Made by a program: the position numbers and the translations under genes
Shown here: piece by piece, positions 33,164 to 42,042 of the stretch
Numbering within the stretch: the first letter of the stretch is position 1
How the letters are laid out: every line of letters begins with the position of its first letter
The notes under the pieces: generated by a model
What the model saw: only the letters and a program-made list of their open reading frames with translations
Database searches by the model: none
Told to the model about the DNA's origin: nothing
Assembly: GCA_965222995.1 (NCBI GenBank)
Contig: OZ244977.1
Location: 1,798,001-1,862,000 of the forward strand
DNA: 64,000 bases
Source of the DNA: SB11 sp965222995
GTDB taxonomy: Bacteria; Bacteroidota; Bacteroidia; UBA8524
Direction of reading: 5' to 3'

Positions 33164-33430
33164 GTGGATGCAAGAACAATAGACCGCATTATTGAAATGG
33201 CTTGGGAAGATCGAACCCCTTTTGATGCCATAGAGCACCAATTTGGTTTGGCTGAGAAAGATGTTATTGGGTTAATGCGTAAGGAAATGAAACCCAGTAG
33301 TTTTAAAATGTGGCGCAAACGGGTAAGCGGCAGAGCTACAAAACATTTAAAAAAGGGAAGTAGCGATATTGACCGTTTCAAAAGCAGTCGCCAAAGAATG
33401 ATTAGTAATAATAAAATAGCTAAACGCTAA
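33164..33430 (+). CDS. TIGR03643/DUF2805 family protein
   Basis: This is an 88-residue basic protein matching the TIGR03643/DUF2805 family. The core reads IDRIIEMAWEDRTPFDAIEHQFGL then V-I-G-L-M-R-K-E-M-K-x-S-S-F-K-M-W-R-K-R-V-x-G-R, a helix-turn-helix-like bihelical domain followed by a very basic tail. A DNA- or RNA-binding role is plausible from the charge and helices but not shown. The start is GTG at 33164; the nearby ATG at 33156 is out of frame. It converges with the RluA gene, their stops being adjacent at 33430/33431. Confidence 0.8.
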   Translation: MDARTIDRIIEMAWEDRTPFDAIEHQFGLAEKDVIGLMRKEMKPSSFKMWRKRVSGRATKHLKKGSSDIDRFKSSRQRMISNNKIAKR

Positions 33431-34114
33431 CTACTTAAACAAGTTCCACATTTGGTGCTTGGGCGTAGGTGCCGATATTTTTACGGGTTCTTTTTTTACA
33501 GGGTGTTCAAATTCAAGTTGTTTGGCGTGTAAACAAATAGAGCCGTCCCTAAAAGCATCTTTATAACCGTATTTAGTATCGCCCAAAATGGGGCTTAGGG
33601 CTGTTGCCAACTGTACGCGTATTTGGTGCGGGCGACCAGTTATAGGGTTTATCTCTAGCATACTATAGCCTGAAAGTTCACCAATCAGCTTATAGCTCAA
33701 CTCCGCTTTTTTGCTGTTTTTTTTCTCCTTGGTAAAAGCTTTTGATTTATTTTTTTCGTGATCTTTTACTAAATAGTGAATGAGCTTGCCTTCGTAGTCT
33801 TCAGGGCGTTTGCTTACCAATGCCCAATATGTTTTCTTTAATTCTCTGTTTCTAAACTTTTCATTCATCCGTTCCAAAGCTTTGCTGGTACGGGCAAACA
33901 AACACACTCCTGAAACAGGACGGTCTAAACGGTGAATTACCCCTAAAAAAACATCACCGGGTTTATTATACTCTACTTTTATATAATCTTTTACTAAGTC
34001 TGCAAGAGTAATATCACCGGTCTTATCGCCTTGCACCAATAAGCCTGAAGGTTTATCAATGGCAATAAGGTGGTTGTCTTCGTAAAGTATTTTTAGCTTG
34101 GTAGTTTTAGCCAT
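33431..34114 (-). CDS. RluA-family pseudouridine synthase
   Basis: This protein of about 227 residues is an RluA-family RNA pseudouridine synthase. The catalytic motif HRLDRPVSG carries Asp64; Y-E-D-N-H-L-I-A-I-D-K-P-S-G opens the domain and G-R-P-H-Q-I-R-V-Q-L closes the active site; there is no S4 domain. It isomerises uridine to pseudouridine in rRNA or tRNA; the target is not readable from this sequence. The frame is open from 34129, but ATG 34114 (MAKTTKLKIL) is the sensible start because panB's stop lies at 34130. It is probably co-transcribed with panB. Confidence 0.88.
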   Translation of the reverse strand: MAKTTKLKILYEDNHLIAIDKPSGLLVQGDKTGDITLADLVKDYIKVEYNKPGDVFLGVIHRLDRPVSGVCLFARTSKALERMNEKFRNRELKKTYWALVSKRPEDYEGKLIHYLVKDHEKNKSKAFTKEKKNSKKAELSYKLIGELSGYSMLEINPITGRPHQIRVQLATALSPILGDTKYGYKDAFRDGSICLHAKQLEFEHPVKKEPVKISAPTPKHQMWNLFK

Positions 34115-34129
34115 AATATCAGGCAACAA

Positions 34130-34951
34130 TTAATAGCTTTCTTTCTTGTTTGGAAAATCTCTGCTTTTAATATCTTCAATATAACTTTCGGTAGCAGCTT
34201 TAATATCGTCATACAAATTCATATAGCGGCGCAAAAAACGAGGGCTAAACTCTTTTGTAATTCCCAGTAAGTCGTGGCTTACTAATACTTGCCCATCCAC
34301 ATCTGGGCCTGCACCAATCCCTATAATAGGTACTTTCACATTTTCAGCAACTTGCTTGGCCAGCTTTGAGGGTATTTTCTCTAATACTATGGCAAAACAA
34401 CCTGCTTCTGCCAAAAGGCTAGCATCTTTTATCAGTTTCTCAGCCTCAGCTTCTTCTTTAGCACGTACTTCAAATGTTCCAAACTTGTATATAGACTGTG
34501 GGGTTAAACCCAAGTGCCCCATCACCGGTACTCCTGCAGAAAGTATACGCTTCACCGATTCTAAAATCTCTTCGCCACCTTCCATTTTAATAGCATGTGC
34601 TCCGGCTTCTTTCATTATACGTATGGCACTGCTAAGAGCTTCTTTACTATTTCCCTGATATGAGCCGAAAGGCAAATCAACTACAACCAAAGCACGGTAT
34701 ACGGCACGTAACACTGATGCAGCATGATATATCATTTGGTCTAGTGTAATAGGCAGGGTAGTCATGTGTCCCGCCATAACATTTGATGCTGAATCGCCTA
34801 CCAATAGCACATCTATTTTTGCTTCATCAAAAATTTTGGCCATACTAAAATCGTATGCCGTTAGCATACTGATTTTCTCACCGCGTTCTTTCATCTCTTG
34901 CAACACATGTGTAGTTACACGTGTTATTTCTTTGTACTGGTTGGTTGCCAT
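34130..34951 (-). CDS. panB: 3-methyl-2-oxobutanoate hydroxymethyltransferase
   Basis: This is a 273-residue PanB. It contains M-L-T-A-Y-D-F-S-M-A-K, the metal-binding VGDSASNVMAGHMTTLPITLDQM, the conserved V-V-D-L-P-F-G-S-Y-Q and I-K-M-E-G-G, then P-V-M-G-H-L-G-L-T-P-Q-S and I-I-G-I-G-A-G. It makes ketopantoate from 2-oxoisovalerate and methylene-tetrahydrofolate, the first committed step of pantothenate and coenzyme A synthesis. The stretch after VGDS reads A-S-N where most PanB proteins have L-G-M; this occurs in Bacteroidota. The RluA gene follows 15 bases after, same strand. Confidence 0.95.
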   Translation of the reverse strand: MATNQYKEITRVTTHVLQEMKERGEKISMLTAYDFSMAKIFDEAKIDVLLVGDSASNVMAGHMTTLPITLDQMIYHAASVLRAVYRALVVVDLPFGSYQGNSKEALSSAIRIMKEAGAHAIKMEGGEEILESVKRILSAGVPVMGHLGLTPQSIYKFGTFEVRAKEEAEAEKLIKDASLLAEAGCFAIVLEKIPSKLAKQVAENVKVPIIGIGAGPDVDGQVLVSHDLLGITKEFSPRFLRRYMNLYDDIKAATESYIEDIKSRDFPNKKESY

Positions 34952-34997
34952 ATAAGTAGGTTTAAAAAATATCGTGAATTAATATGAATGGAATAGA

Positions 34998-36071
34998 CTA
35001 ATTGCCTCGTTGAGCTCTCAGTCTTTTAATCTCTTGTTGAAGTTTCTCATTTTCACCGGCTAGAATAGAAACACGCTCACGTTCTTCTTCAAGAGCCTTT
35101 GTTAGGGTTATAATTATGTCGCCACTTTCTCCATTTTCAATGGTTTCCTTAAAATCTTTAAGGTTAGCATTTTCAGTAGCTAGCTTACTATTCTCTTTTT
35201 TCAGTTGTTTTATTTGAGCTTTTAAATCTCTGTTTTCCCTTCTCAGTTTTTGTACACTCCAACTCCCCTTACTTTTGTTATTCTCAATTTTCAAAAGTCG
35301 TACTACCTCTTTTAAGCTGTCTCTTTCAATCTCAAGTTCTACAATTTGCTCTCTTAGTTTAGTAATTACAGCAGTAAGAACTGGGTCATCTTCGGCGGTT
35401 TGAAGGTTTCTCCTGTCTTGCTTCAATTTTTGCTTTTCTTGCTGGGTAACATATACTCTAACAAAATCAAAATTGGCTTTACTCTTCGGAGCTATATATA
35501 CCCCAATTTTCCCCTCCTTATAACTCACCTCACTAAAACTTGTTATAAACTCATCGTTTATATATAAATCGTACTTCTTGTCTTGGGTAGCAATTGCAAC
35601 AGTATTAAACTCTCCCCTGCCTTCAATAACCTTATTTTTCTTCCAACTGTCTATAGGTTTAAAAGCAAAACCGTTGTATTTACTAATTCTATATTGTCGC
35701 TTGCCGTTTATTTCTACTAAAAAAGCACCTTTACCATCTTCCTGTGCCATTATTATTACCCCGGCACTTGCCTTTTTGCTATTGTCTTCATCCAATTTTA
35801 GCCTGTAAACCGCTTTGTGTCCGCTAAATGCCATTTTCTCATTAGGCAAAATCAACCCGTACCCTACATCATTTTTCTTTAGCAATACATACTCACCGTT
35901 TTGAATAATAAAAACTTCTTCAGCATTAGTGGTTTGTCTCCACATCACCGCATTTTTCCCATCAAACTCATCCGCCCAAACCAAAGCATCAAAATTGTTA
36001 AAAACAGTTTGTTGGGCTTTAATTGAAAAAGAAATTGTTAATGCTAAAAAAAATGTGAAAATGCGTACCAT
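34998..36071 (-). CDS. Secreted beta-sandwich plus coiled-coil protein
   Basis: This is a 357-residue protein: signal peptide (residues 1-19, ending IKAQ), a beta-sandwich of about residues 20-210 resembling concanavalin-like/DUF1080-type sugar-binding domains (W-A-D-E-F-D-G start, then Y-D-L-Y-I-N-D-E-F-I-T-S-F), and a long coiled coil of about residues 215-357 with heptads of L, I and E. The domain has no visible catalytic acid. Together this suggests a periplasmic or outer-membrane structural protein that trimerises or attaches to a partner through its coil. It is transcribed alone, divergent from the following lipoprotein gene. Confidence 0.75.
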   Translation of the reverse strand: MVRIFTFFLALTISFSIKAQQTVFNNFDALVWADEFDGKNAVMWRQTTNAEEVFIIQNGEYVLLKKNDVGYGLILPNEKMAFSGHKAVYRLKLDEDNSKKASAGVIIMAQEDGKGAFLVEINGKRQYRISKYNGFAFKPIDSWKKNKVIEGRGEFNTVAIATQDKKYDLYINDEFITSFSEVSYKEGKIGVYIAPKSKANFDFVRVYVTQQEKQKLKQDRRNLQTAEDDPVLTAVITKLREQIVELEIERDSLKEVVRLLKIENNKSKGSWSVQKLRRENRDLKAQIKQLKKENSKLATENANLKDFKETIENGESGDIIITLTKALEEERERVSILAGENEKLQQEIKRLRAQRGN

Positions 36072-36222
36072 TATGGGTCTTAATGTGCTACAAAAGTATT
36101 AAAAGTTACGCATATAACTTAAATAGTGATAGTTTTGCGCGTTTTTTAAATTGTAATTAGAACCTTTATATAAAAAGTTTCGTTATAACGTAATATAAAG
36201 TAACTGCGCATATACTTTGCTA

Positions 36223-37233
36223 ATGAATAAAATAATACCTGCCTTTATTATGGTTTCTGCAATCCTTTTTGCAAGTAGCTGTAATAATGATATAAATACT
36301 GATGCCGAGTTTAAAGAAATAATGGTTGTATATGGTTTATTAAATACTAATGATACCGTACACTACATAAGAGTTAACAAGGCATTTTTAACCAATGGGC
36401 AAAGTGCCATTGAAGTTGCTAAAAATCACGATAAAGTTTTTTTTGACTCACTGGATGTTGTAATTGAAGAATACGATGTGGGTTCCAGTACTCCCATTTT
36501 CAGAACATCATACGCACTTCAAAAAGATGAATCTTTGGCTAAGGATACAGGTGTTTTTGCCAATTATCCCAACGTTTTATACAGTTTAAAACAAAAACTG
36601 AATGAAAACTATGAGTACAAAGTAATTATTACTAATAAACTTACAGGTAATATAGCTACAGCAACAACTAGGCTGGTGCACGACCCTACGCTAAGCAACC
36701 CCAGTTTAATAACCAATTTATACTTAATAGACCCTACCCGAAACCTAAACTTCTCATGGACAGGAGGCAGAAATGCCAAAGTTTACGATATGAATGTTCG
36801 TTTCTACTGGGATGAATACGATAGTGCCACCAATCAGGTTATAGATAGTAATTTATTTATAGACTGGAATGTGGTGGGCAATAAAGAAACTTCTATCTCC
36901 GGTTCAATAAGAAGCAATGTACCCGGCAAAAACTTTTTCAGCTTCATAGGTTCTAAGTTACCCTATCAAGTAGGCAAATACAGAGTACCTAAAAAAATTG
37001 ATTTTATTTACTGGGCTGCTGATGATGAACTATTCTTATATCGCAATGTAAATACACCTAGTGTAGGTATTGTGCAAACCAAGCCTGAATATACTAACCT
37101 TAGTAGTGGTAATTTTGGTATTATAGCCAGTAGGAATAGGTTTATTATATCAAACGTTAGCATTTCTCCTAAAACAGCTACTTTTCTTCGTACCAATTCA
37201 AACACCAGCCGTTTAAAGTTCAGAGAACCTTAA
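36223..37233 (+). CDS. DUF4249-like lipoprotein
   Basis: This protein of about 336 residues has a lipobox (FASSC, Cys about residue 20), and DUF4249-like features: V-V-Y-G-L-L-N at the N-terminus, a D-T-V-H-Y-I-R-V-N-K-A-F segment, then N-Y-E-Y-K-V-I-I-T-N-K and L-N-F-S-W-T-G. It is a probable surface or periplasmic lipoprotein, beta-rich. DUF4249 proteins usually follow TonB-dependent receptors; none is next to it here, which is odd. Frame is open from a TTG at 36217; the ATG at 36223 is the likely start. A hairpin lies just after the stop, before dnaK. Confidence 0.7.
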   Translation: MNKIIPAFIMVSAILFASSCNNDINTDAEFKEIMVVYGLLNTNDTVHYIRVNKAFLTNGQSAIEVAKNHDKVFFDSLDVVIEEYDVGSSTPIFRTSYALQKDESLAKDTGVFANYPNVLYSLKQKLNENYEYKVIITNKLTGNIATATTRLVHDPTLSNPSLITNLYLIDPTRNLNFSWTGGRNAKVYDMNVRFYWDEYDSATNQVIDSNLFIDWNVVGNKETSISGSIRSNVPGKNFFSFIGSKLPYQVGKYRVPKKIDFIYWAADDELFLYRNVNTPSVGIVQTKPEYTNLSSGNFGIIASRNRFIISNVSISPKTATFLRTNSNTSRLKFREP

Positions 37234-37260
37234 AATTTGACACCATCATTTATATGTCAT

Positions 37261-37286
37261 ACTGTCAGTAGTTGACAGTCGTTTTT
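37261..37286 (+). terminator. Hairpin after the DUF4249-like gene, terminator or operator
   Basis: Seven-base perfect arms ACTGTCA (37261-37267) and TGACAGT (37273-37279) around GTAGT, followed by CG then T7. The T-tract makes it a plausible terminator for the lipoprotein gene; it also lies upstream of dnaK where it could regulate. Confidence 0.6.
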
Positions 37287-37336
37287 TTAATTTTTTTAAT
37301 CTCTCCGACAATTTTTCGCCATTTCCAATGCTATCA

Positions 37337-37357
37337 ATCAATGGCACTACCATTGAT
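37337..37357. promoter_or_regulatory. Perfect inverted repeat upstream of dnaK, candidate operator
   Basis: Arms ATCAATGG (37337-37344) and CCATTGAT (37350-37357) are exact complements around CACTA. It lies 40 bases before the dnaK ATG and is unlike the CIRCE element (TTAGCACTC-N9-GAGTGCTAA) of HrcA. Confidence 0.5.
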
Positions 37358-37396
37358 AACTATAGAGTGATTTAAAAAAATATATAAAGAAATAAA

Positions 37397-39313
37397 ATGG
37401 GAAAAATAATTGGAATTGACCTTGGAACTACCAACAGTTGCGTAGCCGTAATGGAAGGTAACGAACCTGTGGTAATTGCCAACAGTGAAGGAAAGAGAAC
37501 TACCCCTTCAATTGTAGCGTTTTTAGATAATGGTGAGCGTAAAATTGGAGACCCTGCTAAACGTCAGGCAATCACCAACCCGCAAAACACTATTTACTCT
37601 ATTAAGCGTTTTATGGGGCAAACTTTTGATGCCGCAAATAAAGAAACCGGACGTATACCGTATAAAATTGTAAAAGGCGACAACAATACACCTCGTGTAG
37701 AAATTGGCGACCGTAAATATACCCCTCAGGAAATTTCAGCTATGGTGCTTCAAAAAATGAAGAAAACTGCTGAAGACTTTTTGGGGCAAGAGGTTAAAGA
37801 AGCGGTTATTACCGTACCTGCTTATTTTAACGATGCACAACGCCAAGCTACTAAAGAAGCAGGTGAAATTGCAGGTTTAGAAGTAAAACGTATTATTAAC
37901 GAGCCTACAGCTGCTGCACTTGCTTATGGTCTTGACAAGCAAAACAAAGACATGAAAGTGGTTGTGTTTGACTGTGGTGGTGGAACACACGACGTATCTG
38001 TATTAGAGCTTGGAGACGGTGTATTTGAAGTAAAATCTACCGATGGTGATACTCACTTGGGTGGTGATGACTTTGACAACAAAATTATTGACTGGTTAGC
38101 TGCAGAATTTAAAAGTGACGAAGGTGCAGACCTAACTGCTGACCCTATGGCTATGCAGCGTTTGAAAGAAGCTGCCGAAAAAGCTAAAATTGAGCTAAGT
38201 AGCAGTACTTCTACTGAGATTAACTTGCCTTACATTATGCCTGTTGATGGTGTACCTAAGCACTTAGTGCGCCAACTTACCCGTGCTAAATTTGAGCAGT
38301 TAGTAAGTGATTTGGTAGACCGTACTATAGCACCTTGCAAAAGTGCGTTGAAAAATGCAGGACTTAGCACTAGCGATATCGACGAAATTATATTAGTGGG
38401 TGGTAGTACCCGTATCCCTGCTATACAAGAAGCTGTAAAAGCATTCTTTGGTAAAGATCCCGGTAAAGGAGTTAACCCTGATGAGGTAGTGGCAGTTGGT
38501 GCTGCTATACAAGGGGGTGTACTTACCGGTGAGGTAAAAGATGTACTTTTATTAGATGTTACCCCACTATCGTTAGGTATTGAAACAATGGGTGGTGTAT
38601 TTACCAAACTTATTGAGGCAAACACCACTATACCTACCAAAAAATCAGAAACCTTTAGTACAGCCAGCGACAACCAACCCAGTGTAGAAATACACGTATT
38701 GCAAGGTGAGCGTTCAATGGCTAAAGATAACCGTACACTTGGGCGTTTCCACTTAGATGGTATTCCTCCATCACCACGCGGTGTGCCTCAAATTGAAGTA
38801 ACCTTTGATATTGATGCCAACGGTATACTAAACGTTAGTGCAAAAGATAAAGCTACTAACAAAGAACAAAAAATACGCATTGAAGCCAGCAGTGGTTTAA
38901 GCGATGAGGAAATAGAAAAAATGAGAACTGAAGCGGAAGCTAATGCTGAAGCTGATAAGCAAGCGAAAGAAGAGATTGATAAGCTTAACCAAGCAGATAG
39001 CCTTGCTTTCCAAACTGAAAAACAGTTGAAAGAGTATGGTGACAAAGTACCTGCTGAGAAAAAAGAGCCTATTGAGGCTGCTTTGAAAGACCTGAAAATG
39101 GCACATGCTAATAAAGACATAGCTGCAATTGATACGGCAATGGAAAAACTTAACGAAGCATGGGCTGCTGCCAGCCAAGAAATGTATGATGCACAACAAG
39201 CGGCAGGTGGCGGAGCTGAGGGTGCTGCAGGTGCAGACCCTAATGCTAATGCAGGTAATGGCGACGGTAAAGCAGAAGATGTTACCGATGTTGATTACGA
39301 AGAAGTGAAATAA
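37397..39313 (+). CDS. dnaK: Molecular chaperone DnaK
   Basis: This is a 638-residue Hsp70, full length. It starts GKIIGIDLGTTNSCVAVMEGN, then V-I-T-V-P-A-Y-F-N-D-A-Q-R, F-D-C-G-G-G-T-H-D-V-S-V-L-E (ATPase phosphate-binding) and L-V-G-G-S-T-R-I-P, followed by the linker DVLLLDVTPLSLGIETMGG, the substrate-binding beta domain, and a helical lid with an A/G/N-rich C-terminal tail ending DVDYEEVK. It folds and protects proteins with DnaJ and GrpE, neither of which is next to it. Two inverted repeats lie upstream and a terminator follows. Confidence 0.97.
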   Translation: MGKIIGIDLGTTNSCVAVMEGNEPVVIANSEGKRTTPSIVAFLDNGERKIGDPAKRQAITNPQNTIYSIKRFMGQTFDAANKETGRIPYKIVKGDNNTPRVEIGDRKYTPQEISAMVLQKMKKTAEDFLGQEVKEAVITVPAYFNDAQRQATKEAGEIAGLEVKRIINEPTAAALAYGLDKQNKDMKVVVFDCGGGTHDVSVLELGDGVFEVKSTDGDTHLGGDDFDNKIIDWLAAEFKSDEGADLTADPMAMQRLKEAAEKAKIELSSSTSTEINLPYIMPVDGVPKHLVRQLTRAKFEQLVSDLVDRTIAPCKSALKNAGLSTSDIDEIILVGGSTRIPAIQEAVKAFFGKDPGKGVNPDEVVAVGAAIQGGVLTGEVKDVLLLDVTPLSLGIETMGGVFTKLIEANTTIPTKKSETFSTASDNQPSVEIHVLQGERSMAKDNRTLGRFHLDGIPPSPRGVPQIEVTFDIDANGILNVSAKDKATNKEQKIRIEASSGLSDEEIEKMRTEAEANAEADKQAKEEIDKLNQADSLAFQTEKQLKEYGDKVPAEKKEPIEAALKDLKMAHANKDIAAIDTAMEKLNEAWAAASQEMYDAQQAAGGGAEGAAGADPNANAGNGDGKAEDVTDVDYEEVK

Positions 39314-39319
39314 ACATTA

Positions 39320-39482
39320 TTGCGAACAAAGCGAAGCAATCTTTTGATATTATACAAAGCCTCTCCAAATAGGAGGGGCTTTTTTGTTTCATATGCGTAG
39401 GTAGTCATGCTGAATTTATTTCAGTATCTGTGAGAAAAAAGGTTACTTCTTTAAACTAAGAAGGTTTCATCGTAATGACGAA
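39320..39482. repeat. Remnant of a REP-like intergenic palindromic repeat
   Basis: The stretch after dnaK contains TTGCGAACAAAGCGAAGCAATC (39320-39341 region) and TCATGCTGAATTTATTTCAGTATCTG with closing AATGAC near 39474-39479. These resemble the recurrent palindromic intergenic elements of Bacteroidota genomes (TTGCGAACGAAGCGAAGCAATC and TCATGCTGAA-TTCAGCATCT types). CTGAA/TTCAG and TCAT/ATGA form the arms. Confidence 0.5.
39356..39386 (+). terminator. Terminator after dnaK
   Basis: Arms AAAGCCTCTCC (39356-39366) and GGAGGGGCTTT (39372-39382), one G-T pair, loop AAATA, then T6. Confidence 0.85.
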
Positions 39483-39505
39483 AAATTTGAAGTATTTTAG
39501 AAGCT

Positions 39506-40156
39506 GTGAAAAAATGGCTTAAACGTATATTTATTTTTGGAGTTATTACCTCCGTATTGGTTTTTCTACTAATTATCTGGAGTAATAACCATGTAGAAAC
39601 CGAAGCTAAACAAAGTATATATAAACAGATTGATAGCATACCCACTACCAATATAGGTTTGGTATTGGGAACATCAAGATATGTGAGAGGTGGAGGTGAG
39701 AATCTCTACTTTAAATATAGAATAGATGCTGCTGTTGAACTATTTAAATCAGGTAAAGTAAAACACCTTTTAGTAAGTGGGGATAACCATGTGAAAGAAT
39801 ATGACGAACCGCAAGATATGCGTGAAGCATTAATTGAAAGAGGGATTCCTGATAGTTGTATTACCTTAGATTATGCCGGTTTCCGAACATTAGACTCTAT
39901 TATCCGTTGCTGGAAAGTATTTGGGCAAACTAAGTTTCTTATTATCTCTCAGCCTTTTCATAATGAGAGAGCAGTATTTATCGGTCGCCATTATAATCTA
40001 GACGTATCTGCTTACAATGCACAAAAAGTTAGTGCTTCTTATGGCTTCAAAACCCAACTTCGCGAGTACTTAGCCCGTGTAAAAGCCGTTTTAGATGTAT
40101 ATATATTGAATAAAAAACCTAAATTCTTAGGAGAGCCTGTAGAGATTAAGCTTTAA
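39506..40156 (+). CDS. SanA/YdcF-like (DUF218) membrane-anchored protein
   Basis: This is a 216-residue protein with one N-terminal membrane anchor (about residues 8-27) and a DUF218 domain: N-I-G-L-V-L-G-T-S-R, Y-R-I-D-A-A-V-E-L-F-K-S-G-K-V-K-H-L-L-V-S-G-D, M-R-E-A-L-I-E-R-G-I-P and S-Q-P-F-H-N-E-R-A. This is the SanA branch, linked in enterobacteria to vancomycin exclusion at the envelope, i.e. a murein- or envelope-barrier role. The start is GTG at 39506, reading M-K-K-W-L-K. It is monocistronic, between dnaK's repeat region and the outer-membrane trio on the other strand. Confidence 0.85.
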   Translation: MKKWLKRIFIFGVITSVLVFLLIIWSNNHVETEAKQSIYKQIDSIPTTNIGLVLGTSRYVRGGGENLYFKYRIDAAVELFKSGKVKHLLVSGDNHVKEYDEPQDMREALIERGIPDSCITLDYAGFRTLDSIIRCWKVFGQTKFLIISQPFHNERAVFIGRHYNLDVSAYNAQKVSASYGFKTQLREYLARVKAVLDVYILNKKPKFLGEPVEIKL

Positions 40157-41089
40157 TCATTTTTCTTTTTTTAAATAGTGAAAAAATGAAAGTGTTAAAG
40201 AATATATCCTCGAAAGTCCATCAGCTCTCTGCTCTCTTCCAATAACAGGAGTCCCAAATGAAAGTATCAATTCCTGTTTATTTAGAAACAAGTAATATAC
40301 TTTTGAAGTAAGGTTTAAAGAAACTTTTTCATTATAAATAACCTCTTCTTGTTTATTTGTTGTTGGGTTAGTAATAATATCATTCCCCAAATGAAAAAAA
40401 GGTACTGCTCCAACGGTTAAAAAAAATCGCTTAAACCCAAAACGTCTTTCTACCTTTACCATCAAGTCTCCTTTTCTTCTTAAATTTCCCGACCTTATGT
40501 AGTTATTACCAATAAAGCTATTCCCGTAATAATTATTTTCATTAATGTGTATTATTGGTTGCTGATAACCTATTGTGTAACTCCATTTATACCCTGTTAA
40601 AAAAGCTCCTAATAATAGGTCGTGAGAACCAAGGCTGGTTTGAAATATCATTGGCAAACCATTGTTAGCATTATTTGTAGCCAACTTTATTCCACCTACA
40701 AAACCAATGCCTCCTGCACCAGGTAAATCATTAAACATATCTAAAGAATAGCTTAGAAAAACATCCCCTACACCCACATTTTCAATAGAGCTACCATTAA
40801 TAAAATTAAGATGAGAAATTTTAGCCTGTAATTTGTGAGTAAATAGATAACGACCTATAGGTCTAAAAAATATATGATTAAACTCTAGTTGTTGGGTAAA
40901 AACTTTTGTTTTATCGTTATCAGAACTAAAACTAGATATTAATTTAAAATAATCTCTATTTTCTGTAACAGGTCTAGGTCTACCAATCAAAGTCCCTGTA
41001 CTACTAATTCCGGCATCCCCACTTAAAAATTGTGCCTTAATCTGAATTGAGTAAACGAATAAGAGAATAAAAAGTAAAGTTTTTAGCAT
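40157..41089 (-). CDS. Outer-membrane protein of the GCSDAG family, third tandem copy, cysteines lost
   Basis: This is a 310-residue probable outer-membrane barrel with a signal peptide (residues 1-20). After it comes L-S-G-D-A-G-I-S-S-T-G where the two paralogues upstream have G-C-S-D-A-G-I-C-T-A-G: both cysteines are serine (Ser23, Ser29). It shares A-T-N-N-A-N-N-G-L-P-M-I-F-Q-T-S-L-G-S-H-D-L-L-L-G and the Y-K-W-S-Y-T-I-G-Y-Q-Q-P segment with them, and its last residues are rich in F, Y and K. Family unknown. It is the last gene of the group nth and the two other copies, 25 bases after its neighbour. Confidence 0.75.
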   Translation of the reverse strand: MLKTLLFILLFVYSIQIKAQFLSGDAGISSTGTLIGRPRPVTENRDYFKLISSFSSDNDKTKVFTQQLEFNHIFFRPIGRYLFTHKLQAKISHLNFINGSSIENVGVGDVFLSYSLDMFNDLPGAGGIGFVGGIKLATNNANNGLPMIFQTSLGSHDLLLGAFLTGYKWSYTIGYQQPIIHINENNYYGNSFIGNNYIRSGNLRRKGDLMVKVERRFGFKRFFLTVGAVPFFHLGNDIITNPTTNKQEEVIYNEKVSLNLTSKVYYLFLNKQELILSFGTPVIGREQRADGLSRIYSLTLSFFHYLKKEK

Positions 41090-41114
41090 ATTGTATCATA
41101 CTAAAAACGAAAAC

Positions 41115-42035
41115 TTAGAGAAACAATTGCAATGCGGGTGATAATACAAAAAACCGTGTAAGCCCGTCAGGGCGGCTTTGGCGAAACCAAACCGGGAAGC
41201 CAAATGTTACACTTGTTCTCAAGCGTTCACTTATATTGTAGCCTCCTTTAATATTTAAATTCACTGTTAACCCCTCACTGCCTTGTATTTCAGTTCTGGG
41301 CAAAGTAAAAATTTCATTCTCTAACCCTAGTTTGTCATTTGCAATGTGGTAAATAGAAAGTACACTGGCTGCCATATCCATTTTCTTGTATTTAAACCTT
41401 CGTTCAACACGGGCAATAACATCTGGCTGCCGCTCGAACCATACCGTTGTTATAAACCCTTTGTAGTCTTCCCTACCATCATTTATAAAAGTATTCCTAT
41501 TTTTTTGAGTTATGGGGTGTTGGTATCCCACTGCAAAGCCCCATTTCTGAGTTTTTACTCCTGCACCCAAAATTATATCGTCAGTACCCAAACTGGTTTG
41601 GTATGGCATAGGTAATGAGCCTATTTGAGTACCAAATGTTATGTTAGAATTATTGGTTGCCAGCCTTGCACCTACTACCGCGGTTACACTAATGTTTTCA
41701 TTTACTTTAAAGCCATGCGAATAGTTAATTGTAATGTCTCCCATACCATTACTATTCCCCAGTCTTCCGGTAGCAAAAACTACAGGCAGCTTTATCTGAA
41801 ATACCCCTTGCTTCAAAATGGATATGTTTAACTCCATTTGAGGAAATATAATATGGGTAAACTGTTCTCCCAACCCATAATTGGCACTAAACACCACATT
41901 GGTTTTGTATGTATTACTATCATTGGTGTGCGATGCTAATGAACCTGCAGTGCATATACCTGCATCACTACACCCCTGCGCCTGGGTATTATGAATTGCC
42001 GCTCCAAATAGTAATAGTAAAAAAACAAACCTCAT
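41115..42035 (-). CDS. Outer-membrane protein with N-terminal GCSDAGIC motif, second copy
   Basis: This protein of about 306 residues has a signal peptide (residues 1-20, ending TQAQ) followed immediately by G-C-S-D-A-G-I-C-T-A-G (Cys22, Cys28). The body has the barrel hallmarks of paired strands with aromatic ends and R-V-E-R-R-F-K, L-S-I-Y-H-I-A-N-D-K, and L-T-V-N-L-N-I-K-G. The frame is open from 42077, but the first 14 residues overlap the upstream gene and lack signal-peptide character, so ATG 42035 (MRFVFLLLLFG) is chosen. The two cysteines could form a disulfide or bind a metal; I have no family name for it. Confidence 0.75.
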   Translation of the reverse strand: MRFVFLLLLFGAAIHNTQAQGCSDAGICTAGSLASHTNDSNTYKTNVVFSANYGLGEQFTHIIFPQMELNISILKQGVFQIKLPVVFATGRLGNSNGMGDITINYSHGFKVNENISVTAVVGARLATNNSNITFGTQIGSLPMPYQTSLGTDDIILGAGVKTQKWGFAVGYQHPITQKNRNTFINDGREDYKGFITTVWFERQPDVIARVERRFKYKKMDMAASVLSIYHIANDKLGLENEIFTLPRTEIQGSEGLTVNLNIKGGYNISERLRTSVTFGFPVWFRQSRPDGLTRFFVLSPALQLFL

Positions 42036-42042
42036 AGTATTG

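Noticed and set aside
37261..37357. CIRCE element before dnaK
   Set aside because: Neither repeat matches TTAGCACTC-N9-GAGTGCTAA; HrcA control is not supported by sequence.
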